Shown here: piece after piece, positions 52,227 to 63,072 of the stretch
Layout: every line of letters starts with the position of its first letter
How positions within the stretch are numbered: the first letter of the stretch is position 1
Source: Balanoglossus misakiensis
Lineage: Eukaryota > Hemichordata
Assembly (NCBI GenBank): GCA_040954595.2
Contig: CM082586.2
Location: 310,001 to 374,000, forward strand
Length of the DNA stretch: 64,000 nt
Direction of reading: 5' to 3'
Position numbers and translations under genes: made by a program
Notes under the pieces: model-generated
Databases searched by the model: none
What the model saw: the letters and a program-made list of their open reading frames with translations, nothing else
Told to the model about the DNA's origin: nothing

Positions 52227-54772
52227 ATGGTTGACGACAAAAGACAAGAGGAAAAGATGGCAATGAAAGTGGAACACCGCAAGTCAGAAAACCAGACTCA
52301 GGTGATTCTTACAGATAACGGTGACTACGCTTGTGGAATAGGATCATGGAGACCTGTAGTCCTTCAGTCTCACGCCAACGTTAACGTTGCATTCGTATTA
52401 ATACTTGTAACTACAGTGGCTACCACCTTGAACTTCGCGTCGTTGTCAACGGCAACAATTAGCTGGGAGCGACAGTTTGGTTTTTCCTCAACCTTGGTCG
52501 GAGTCTGCTTTGCCTTCCTCGATGTTTCCACCGTCATTTCCCTTCCTGTTGTGACCTACTTTGGCGGCCAGGTAAACAGCCATCGACCACGCTGGATTGG
52601 ATTCAGCATTTTGGTAACAATCATGGGTTTGGTTATCATCGGATCCACACAATTCGTGTCTGATGTTTATGAATACGGAGACTTGCCAACCGAAAGTTCA
52701 AACTCTACAGTCGGACTTTGCTCACTGGGAAATTCAGGAAACACAAGTGTTGATCCCAGCAATCTTCCTGATCCTCGTTGTGACGTCACGGGGCACTATG
52801 GAAACAATCTGACTGCTTTCCTTTGTATACTTCTGGGGCTGCTCTTGATAGGATTTGGGGTGACACCCCTCTTGACGCTAGGTCTTTCCTACGTTGACGA
52901 TTATGTACCAACAAAAAAGGCACCCATGTATTTCGGTAGGTGGACTTCTCCAAAAAAGTTATGCACAAATACGGCACTATCTCCATATATTTGTGCATCA
53001 TTTTCATGATTTTATTTTCAAATTTACCTCGGTCCAGAGAGAGTACACAACCGCGCGTGCGTATTAGAATCTCCACAAAAAGAATTCGAAATGGTGTATA
53101 GTCCGTCTACCAAAGATACGTATTCCTCTCACTAAATATTATGCTGAATCTGAATATTTCTTTTCCATGACAGGAACTCTCTATGCAATGTATGGTCTAG
53201 GCCCGTTGATCGGGTTTACAATGGCTGCTTATTACACGAGCATATACGTAGATTTCTATCGAGTTGACACGTCGAGTGTAGAGATAAACAAATCTGATCC
53301 TCGTTGGGTTGGCGCCTGGTGGCTGGGGTTCTTCGTCAACTCCTTAGTAATGATATTCCTTGCAATTCCGATGTTGCTGTTGCCAAAGAAGTTCAGAAAA
53401 TCAGAAGAAGGTGAAAATCATGTTCGTAATGGAGAGAAAACCGGAGAGATGACTCTTTCTGAAAAGATTAAAGGTAAAACTTTTTTTCCAGTACTGCGTT
53501 TATATCTTACAGTTTTGCCCAAATATGGAAAAGAATTTCAAAGCACAATGAACCGAATAGTAACAGTTTTAAATGTTTCTTTCCATGTTCGTAATGGCGA
53601 AGAATTTCCACGAGCAATGAAACGCCTCTTTTTGAACTCAACGCTAATGTTTGTCGTATTGGGCGTGACAGCAGATACAGTCCTGTTGTGCGCAGTAGTA
53701 ATATTTGCAACAAAATACATCACCAACCAGTTCAGGACCAGTGTGTCGATGGCGGCCATTATACTTCGTAAGTGAACAACCAATATTACACGTAGATAAA
53801 CACACATACGTACATATACATGTATGACAAGAACAAAAAATCAAACAATTGTAATTTTTGAGCGTATATGAGTTAGAATCCATGATATGACATGAAAATG
53901 CCAAAATGAGCAAAATTCAAAAAGTCAAGAATTAGTAATACCCATAGATATATATTTCACTATCTGTCCGGTCAGTAATGTACGAATTTTACGGTGCTAT
54001 GTTAAAATAACAACACTTACATTTGAAAATTACGATTTTCTTCCTTGCGGATAGCGATTGGTTTTATCATTCCTTCCACCACGGGTATGTTCGTTGGTGG
54101 CGCCATCCTACGAAGATTCCGACCGACATTGAGGAACATTGCCAGGAATGCATCAGTGATCAAAGCTATTTGTTTGGCATTTATAATTCCATTGATGTTT
54201 GTTGGCTGTGACAATTACACATTTGCCGGAATCAACCACCCATATTCATTCCAAAAGTAAGCTTATATTATTGCATGTGTCTTACAGATTACATTGCTGT
54301 TATAAAACGGGTATTTTGACTTCCAGAAGATCAATAACAAAACATGTATATCGCGCGTTACTTGTTTAAACGAAATCTTTCGATATCTAGGGCAATGCCT
54401 TTGACCCCAGGAAATTTTGTAGCCCGAGAAAAATAAACACATGTATTTCTAGGAGCGTGACAAAATGTCGACTTTCATTTGGTGGGACAGACGCATATCA
54501 CACTGACATTAACTAGGATGTTTTGAAATCAATCATCAGGATTTGAAATTTCTTGGTGACGTGAATCAAAACATTATGGTAAGAAAGTCTATTTCTATTC
54601 TTGCTCTAGCGAAAGTGGTGTCGGTGGTCTTAGTGCAAAATGTAATAGCGAATGTTCGTGCCCGCCGAATGCACCATTTAATCCAGTCTGTGGCTCCAAC
54701 GATGTGACTTACTATTCAGCTTGCTATGCGGGATGTCAAGGGTTTTCACAAATTCCTGGCTCAACAAACTTA
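52227..54772 (+). CDS. OATP/SLCO transporter, second copy, 3' exons not in window
   Basis: Five exons mirror the first copy in position and phase: 52227-52935, 53174-53473, 53603-53767, 54055-54256 and 54610-54772. They give 513 codons in frame with no internal stop. Seen: [37 protein letters not shown], the signature [33 protein letters not shown], and the Kazal core [18 protein letters not shown]. Exons equivalent to 6-8 of the first copy (the late extracellular loop, the last helices and the C-terminus) are not found before the window end. Instead satellite DNA starts about 180 bases after exon 5. Either intron 5 contains more than 9 kb of satellite or the gene is truncated. All donors, including the last (TTA|GTAAGT), look functional. 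Confidence 0.9.
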
Positions 54773-54949
54773 GTAAGTGAGCAGTGTTCTTTTCTAAATA
54801 TAGAAGATTATTTAATTCTAACAGGAACAAAAGTTGCACACAGAAACACGAGGATACAAACGATAGCCTTGTCAATTTTTTATATGCATGTGTAGACGTA
54901 TTTACTGAATAACTAATGCTGCAATAGAGCTCTTCTTAGCTAACCATCG

Positions 54950-55337
54950 TCAGAAAAAATTGTCATTTTTATATGATTTTCATGAGCTATAACCCCTGAT
55001 TTTTTTCAAAAAGTGACGAAATTTTGAAAATTCGCAAAGTCGAAAAATTGTCATTTCTGGATGATTTTCATGAGCTATAACCCATGGTTTTTATCAAAAA
55101 ATGAAGAAATTTTGAAAATTCGCAAAGTCGAAAAATTGTCATTTCTGGATGATTTTCATGAGCTATAACCCATGGTTTTTATCAAAAAGTGACGAAATTT
55201 TGAAAATTCGCAAAGTCGAAAAATTGTCATTTCTGGATGATTTTCGTCAGCTATAACCCATGGTTTTTATCAAAAAGTGACGAAATTTTGAAAATTCGCA
55301 AAGTCGAAAAATTGTATTTCTGGATGATTTTCATCGT
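54950..55337 (-). repeat. Left-flank satellite, 88-bp unit
   Basis: About 4.4 direct repeats of an 88-bp unit. Anchor positions are 54996, 55084, 55172 and 55260, exactly 88 bases apart. Typical words are GAGCTATAACCCATGG, AAAATTCGCAAAGTCG and TTGTCATTTCTGGATG. Relative to the central array the unit is in reverse orientation: its complement contains ATGGGTTATAGCTCA and TTTTTCGACTTT, as the core does. The first unit is more diverged, as often seen at array edges. Confidence 0.92.
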
Positions 55338-58300
55338 CAAAATCGTCAAAAATCGACGATTTTTCCACTTTTCCAAACTTCTAAATTTCGTCGATTTTTC
55401 AAGAAATCATGGGTTATAGCTCAGGAAAATCGTCAAAAATCGACGATTTTTCCACTTTTCCAAACTTCGAAATTTCGTCGATTTTTCAAGAAATCATGGG
55501 TTATAGCTCAGGAAAATCGTCAAAAATCGACGATTTTTCGACTTTTCCAAACTTCGAAATTTCGTCGATTTTTCAAGAAATCATGGGTTATAGCTCAGGA
55601 AAATCGTCAAAAATCGACGATTTTTCGACTTTTCCAAACTTCGAAATTTCGTCCATTTTTCAAGAAATCATGGGTTATAGCTCAGGAAAATCGTCAAAAA
55701 TCGACGATTTTTCGACTTTTCCAAACTTCGAAATTTCGTCGATTTTTCAAGAAATCATGGGTTATAGCTCAGGAAAATCGTCAAAAATCGACGATTTTTC
55801 GACTTTTCAAAACTTCGAAATATCGTCGATTTTTCAAGAAATCATGGGTTATAGCTCAGGAAAATCGTCAAAAATCGACGATTTTTCCACTTTTCCAAAC
55901 TTCGAAATTTCGTCGATTTTTCAAGAAATCATGGGTTATAGCTCAGGAAAATCGTCAAAAATCGACGATTTTTCCACTTTTCCAAACTTCGAAATTTCGT
56001 CGATTTTTCAAGAAATCATGGGTTATAGCTCAGGAAAATCGTCAAAAATCGACGATTTTTCCACTTTTCCAAACTTCGAAATTTCGTCGATTTTTCAAGA
56101 AATCATGGGTTATAGCTCAGGAAAATCGTCAAAAATCGACGATTTTTCGACTTTTCCAAACTTCGAAATTTCGTCGATTTTTCAAGAACTCATGGGTTAT
56201 AGCTCAGGAAAATCGTCAAAAATCGACGATTTTTCCACTTTTCCAAACTTCGAAATTTCGTCGATTTTTCAAGAAATCATGGGTTATAGCTCAGGAAAAT
56301 CGTCAAAAATCGACGATTTTTCCACTTTTCCAAACTTCGAAATTTCGTCGATTTTTCAAGAAATCATGGGTTATAGCTCAGGAAAATCGTCAAAAATCGA
56401 CGATTTTTCGACTTTTCCAAACTTCGAAATTTCGTCGATTTTTCAAGAAATCATGGGTTATAGCTCAGGAAAATCGTCAAAAATCGACGATTTTTCCACT
56501 TTTCCAAACTTCGAAATTTCGTCGATTTTTCAAGAAATCATGGGTTATAGCTCAGGAAAATCGTCAAAAATCGACGATTTTTCCACTTTTCCAAACTTCG
56601 AAATTTCGTCGATTTTTCAAGAAATCATGGGTTATAGCTCAGGAAAATCGTCAAAAATCGACGATTTTTCCACTTTTCCAAACTTCGAAATTTCGTCGAT
56701 TTTTCAAGAAATCATGGGTTATAGCTCAGGAAAATCGTCAAAAATCGACGATTTTTCCACTTTTCCAAACTTCGAAATTTCGTCGATTTTTCAAGAAATC
56801 ATGGGTTATAGCTCAGGAAAATCGTCAAAAATCGACGATTTTTCCACTTTTCCAAACTTCGAAATTTCGTCGATTTTTCAAGAAATCATGGGTTATAGCT
56901 CAGGAAAATCGTCAAAAATCGACGATTTTTCGACTTTTCCAAACTTCGAAATTTCGTCGATTTTTCAAGAAATCATGGGTTATAGCTCAGGAAAATCGTC
57001 AAAAATCGACGATTTTTCGACTTTTCCAAACTTCGAAATATCGTCGATTTTTCAAGAAATCATGGGTTATAGCTCAGGAAAATCGTCAAAAATCGACGAT
57101 TTTTCCACTTTTCCAAACTTCGAAATTTCGTCGATTTTTCAAGAAATCATGGGTTATAGCTCAGGAAAATCGTCAAAAATCGACGATTTTTCGACTTTTC
57201 CAAACTTCGAAATTTCGTCGATTTTTCAAGAAATCATGGGTTATAGCTCAGGAAAATCGTCAAAAATCGACGATTTTTCGACTTTTCCAAACTTCGAAAT
57301 TTCGTCGATTTTTCAAGAAATCATGGGTTATAGCTCAGGAAAATCGTCAAAAATCGACGATTTTTCGACTTTTCCAAACTTCGAAATTTCGTCGATTTTT
57401 CAAGAAATCATGGGTTATAGCTCAGGAAAATCGTCAAAAATCGACGATTTTTCGACTTTTCCAAACTTCGAAATTTCCTCGATTTTTCAAGAAATCATGG
57501 GTTATAGCTCAGGAAAATCGTCAAAAATCGACGATTTTTCCACTTTTCCAAACTTCGAAATTTCGTCGATTTTTCAAGAAATCATGGGTTATAGCTCAGG
57601 AAAATCGTCAAAAATCGACGATTTTTCCACTTTTCCAAACTTCGAAATATCGTCGATTTTTCAAGAAATCATGGGTTATAGCTCAGGAAAATCGTCAAAA
57701 ATCGACGATTTTTCGACTTTTCCAAACTTCGAAATTTCGTCGATTTTTCAAGAAATCATGGGTTATAGCTCAGGAAAATCGTCAAAAATCGACGATTTTT
57801 CGACTTTTCCAAACTTCGAAATTTCGTCGATTTTTCAAGAAATCATGGGTTATAGCTCAGGAAAATCGTCAAAAATCGACGATTTTTCGACTTTTCCAAA
57901 CTTCGAAATATCGTCGATTTTTCAAGAAATCATGGGTTATAGCTCAGGAAAATCGTCAAAAATCGACGATTTTTCCACTTTTCCAAACTTCGAAATTTCG
58001 TCGATTTTTCAAGAAATCATGGGTTATAGCTCAGGAAAATCGTCAAAAATCGACGATTTTTCCACTTTTCCAAACTTCGAAATTTCGTCGATTTTTCAAG
58101 AAATCATGGGTTATAGCTCAGGAAAATCGTCAAAAATCGACGATTTTTCCACTTTTCCAAACTTCGAAATTTCGTCGATTTTTCAAGAAATCATGGGTTA
58201 TAGCTCAGGAAAATCGTCAAAAATCGACGATTTTTCCACTTTTCCAAACTTCGAAATTTCGTCGATTTTTCAAGAAATCATGGGTTATAGCTCAGGAAAA

Positions 58301-61300
58301 TCGTCAAAAATCGACGATTTTTCCACTTTTCCAAACTTCGAAATTTCGTCGATTTTTCAAGAAATCATGGGTTATAGCTCAGGAAAATCGTCAAAAATCG
58401 ACGATTTTTCGACTTTTCCAAACTTCGAAATTTCGTCGATTTTTCAAGAAATCATGGGTTATAGCTCAGGAAAATCGTCAAAAATCGACGATTTTTCGAC
58501 TTTTCCAAACTTCGAAATTTCGTCGATTTTTCAAGAAATCATGGGTTATAGCTCAGGAAAATCGTCAAAAATCGACGATTTTTCGACTTTTCCAAACTTC
58601 GAAATTTCGTCGATTTTTCAAGAAATCATGGGTTATAGCTCAGGAAAATCGTCAAAAATCGACGATTTTTCCACTTTTCCAAACTTCGAAATTTCGTCGA
58701 TTTTTCAAGAAATCATGGGTTATAGCTCAGGAAAATCGTCAAAAATCGACGATTTTTCGACTTTTCCAAACTTCGAAATTTCGTCGATTTTTCAAGAAAT
58801 CATGGGTTATAGCTCAGGAAAATCGTCAAAAATCGACGATTTTTCGACTTTTCCAAACTTCGAAATTTCGTCGATTTTTCAAGAAATCATGGGTTATAGC
58901 TCAGGAAAATCGTCAAAAATCGACGATTTTTCGACTTTTCCAAACTTCGAAATATCGTCGATTTTTCAAGAAATCATGGGTTATAGCTCAGGAAAATCGT
59001 CAAAAATCGAAGATTTTTCCACTTTTCCAAACTTCGAAATATCGTCGATTTTTCAAGAAATCATGGGTTATAGCTCAGGAAAATCGTCAAAAATCGACGA
59101 TTTTTCCACTTTTCCAAACTTCGAAATTTCGTCGATTTTTCAAGAAATCATGGGTTATAGCTCAGGAAAATCGTCAAAAATCGACGATTTTTCCACTTTT
59201 CCAAACTTCGAAATTTCGTCGATTTTTCAAGAAATCATGGGTTATAGCTCAGGAAAATCGTCAAAAATCGACGATTTTTCCACTTTTCCAAACTTCGAAA
59301 TTTCGTCGATTTTTCAAGAAATCATGGGTTATAGCTCAGGAAAATCGTCAAAAATCGACGATTTTTCCACTTTTCCAAACTTCGAAATTTCGTCGATTTT
59401 TCAAGAAATCATGGGTTATAGCTCAGGAAAATCGTCAAAAATCGACGATTTTTCGACTTTTCCAAACTTCGAAATTTCGTCGATTTTTCAAGAAATCATG
59501 GGTTATAGCTCAGGAAAATCGTCAAAAATCGACGATTTTTCCACTTTTCCAAACTTCGAAATTTCGTCGATTTTTCAAGAAATCATGGGTTATAGCTCAG
59601 GAAAATCGTCAAAAATCGACGATTTTTCCACTTTTCCAAACTTCGAAATATCGTCGATTTTTCAAAAAAAATCATGGGTTATAGCTCAGGAAAATCGTCA
59701 AAAATCGACGATTTTTCCACTTTTCCAAACTTCGAAATTTCGTCGATTTTTCAAGAAATCATGGGTTATAGCTCAGGAAAATCGTCAAAAATCGACGATT
59801 TTTCGACTTTTCCAAACTTCGAAATTTCGTCGATTTTTCAAGAAATCATGGGTTATAGCTCAGGAAAATCGTCAAAAATCGACGATTTTTCGACTTTTCC
59901 AAACTTCGAAATTTCGTCGATTTTTCAAGAAATCATGGGTTATAGCTCAGGAAAATCGTCAAAAATCGACGATTTTTCGACTTTTCCAAACTTCGAAATT
60001 TCGTCGATTTTTCAAGAAATCATGGGTTATAGCTCAGGAAAATCGTCAAAAATCGACGATTTTTCGACTTTTCCAAACTTCGAAATATCGTCGATTTTTC
60101 AAGAAATCATGGGTTATAGCTCAGGAAAATCGTCAAAAATCGACGATTTTTCCACTTTTCCAAACTTCGAAATTTCGTCGATTTTTCAAGAAATCATGGG
60201 TTATAGCTCAGGAAAATCGTCAAAAATCGACGATTTTTCGACTTTTCCAAACTTCGAAATTTCGTCGATTTTTCAAGAAATCATGGGTTATAGCTCAGGA
60301 AAATCGTCAAAAATCGACGATTTTTCCACTTTTCCAAACTTCGAAATTTCGTCGATTTTTCAAGAAATCATGGGTTATAGCTCAGGAAAATCGTCAAAAA
60401 TCGACGATTTTTCCACTTTTCCAAACTTCGAAATATCGTCGATTTTTCAAGAAATCATGGGTTATAGCTCAGGAAAATCGTCAAAAATCGACGATTTTTC
60501 GACTTTTCCAAACTTCGAAATTTCGTCGATTTTTCAAGAAATCATGGGTTATAGCTCAGGAAAATCGTCGAAAATCGACGATTTTTCGACTTTTCCAAAC
60601 TTCGAAATATCGTCGATTTTTCAAGAAATCATGGGTTATAGCTCAGGAAAATCGTCAAAAATCGACGATTTTTCGACTTTTCCAAACTTCGAAATTTCGT
60701 CGATTTTTCAAGAAATCATGGGTTATAGCTCAGGAAAATCGTCAAAAATCGACGATTTTTCCACTTTTCCAAACTTCGAAATTTCGTCGATTTTTCAAGA
60801 AATCATGGGTTATAGCTCAGGAAAATCGTCAAAAATCGACGATTTTTCCACTTTTCCTAACTTCGAAATTTCGTCGATTTTTCAAGAAATCATGGGTTAT
60901 AGCTCAGGAAAATCGTCAAAAATCGACGATTTTTCCACTTTTCCTAACTTCGAAATTTCGTCGATTTTTCAAGAAATCATGGGTTATAGCTCAGGAAAAT
61001 CGTCAAAAATCGACGATTTTTCCACTTTTCCAAACTTCGAAATTTCGTCGATTTTTCAAGAAATCATGGGTTATAGCTCAGGAAAATCGTCAAAAATCGA
61101 CGATTTTTCCACTTTTCCAAACTTCGAAATTTCGTCGATTTTTCAAGAAATCATGGGTTATAGCTCAGGAAAATCGTCAAAAATCGACGATTTTTCCACT
61201 TTTCCAAACTTCGAAATTTCGTCGATTTTTCAAGAAATCATGGGTTATAGCTCAGGAAAATCGTCAAAAATCGACGATTTTTCCACTTTTCCAAACTTCG

Positions 61301-63072
61301 AAATTTCGTCGATTTTTCAAGAAATCATGGGTTATAGCTCAGGAAAATCGTCAAAAATCGACGATTTTTCCACTTTTCCAAACTTCGAAATTTCGTCGAT
61401 TTTTCAAGAAATCATGGGTTATAGCTCAGGAAAATCGTCAAAAATCGACGATTTTTCCACTTTTCCAAACTTCGAAATATCGTCGATTTTTCAAGAAATC
61501 ATGGGTTATAGCTCAGGAAAATCGTCAAAAATCGACGATTTTTCCACTTTTCCAAACTTCGAAATTTCGTCGATTTTTCAAGAAATCATGGGTTATAGCT
61601 CAGGAAAATCGTCAAAAATCGACGATTTTTCGACTTTTCCAAACTTCGAAATTTCGTCGATTTTTCAAGAAATCATGGGTTATAGCTCAGGAAAATCGTC
61701 AAAAATCGACGATTTTTCGACTTTTCCAAACTTCGAAATTTCGTCGATTTTTCAAGAAATCATGGGTTATAGCTCAGGAAAATCGTCAAAAATCGACGAT
61801 TTTTCGACTTTTCCAAACTTCGAAATTTCGTCGATTTTTCAAGAAATCATGGGTTATAGCTCAGGAAAATCGTCAAAAATCGACGATTTTTCGACTTTTC
61901 CAAACTTCGAAATTTCGTCGATTTTTCAAGAAATCATGGGTTATAGCTCAGGAAAATCGTCAAAAATCGACGATTTTTCCACTTTTCCAAACTTCGAAAT
62001 TTCGTCGATTTTTCAAGAAATCATGGGTTATAGCTCAGGAAAATCGTCAAAAATCGACGATTTTTCCACTTTTCCAAACTTCGAAATTTCGTCGATTTTT
62101 CAAGAAATCATGGGTTATAGCTCAGGAAAATCGTCAAAAATCGACGATTTTTCCACTTTTCCAAACTTCGAAATTTCGTCGATTTTTCAAGAAATCATGG
62201 GTTATAGCTCAGGAAAATCGTCAAAAATCGACGATTTTTCGACTTTTCCAAACTTCGAAATTTCGTCGATTTTTCAAGAAATCATGGGTTATAGCTCAGG
62301 AAAATCGTCAAAAATCGACGATTTTTCGACTTTTCCAAACTTCGAAATTTCGTCGATTTTTCAAGAAATCATGGGTTATAGCTCAGGAAAATCGTCAAAA
62401 ATCGACGATTTTTCGACTTTTCCAAACTTCGAAATTTCGTCGATTTTTCAAGAAATCATGGGTTATAGCTCAGGAAAATCGTCAAAAATCGACGATTTTT
62501 CGACTTTTCCAAACTTCGAAATTTCGTCGATTTTTCAAGAAATCATGGGTTATAGCTCAGGAAAATCGTCAAAAATCGACGATTTTTCCACTTTTCCAAA
62601 CTTCGAAATTTCGTCGATTTTTCAAGAAATCATGGGTTATAGCTCAGGAAAATCGTCAAAAATCGACGATTTTTCCACTTTTCCAAACTTCGAAGTTTCG
62701 TCGATTTTTCAAGAAATCATGGGTTATAGCTCAGGAAAATCGTCAAAAATCGACGATTTTTCGACTTTTCCAAACTTCGAAGTTTCGTCGATTTTTCAAG
62801 AAATCATGGGTTATAGCTCAGGAAAATCGTCAAAAATCGACGATTTTTCGACTTTTCCAAACTTCGAAGTTTCGTCGATTTTTCAAGAAATCATGGGTTA
62901 TAGCTCAAGAAAATCGTCAAAAATCGACGATTTTTCGACTTTTCCAAACTTCGAAATTTCGTCGATTTTTCAAGAAATCATGGGTTATAGCTCAGGAAAA
63001 TCGTCAAAAATCGACGATTTTTCGACTTTTCCAAACTTCGAAATTTTGTCGATTTTTCAAGAAATCATGGGT
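55338..63072 (+). repeat. Central satellite array, 87-bp unit, 88 tandem copies
   Basis: From the ATG at 55409 to that at 63067 there are exactly 88 units of 87 bp plus one 2-base insertion at about 59665-59673, between units 49 and 50. The unit runs ATGGGTTATAGCTCAGG, then AAAATCGTCAAAAATC, GACGATTTTT, CSACTTTTCCAAAC, TTCGAAATTTCG, TCGATTTTTCAAGAAATC. Copies are nearly identical. The common variants are C/G at unit position 45 and T/A at position 66. Because 87 is divisible by 3 and two forward frames lack stops, the array contains a frame of 2573 codons (55409-63130) with a 29-residue period, beginning MGYSSGKSSKIDDFSTFPNF. I treat this as satellite DNA, not a demonstrated gene. Confidence 0.97.
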
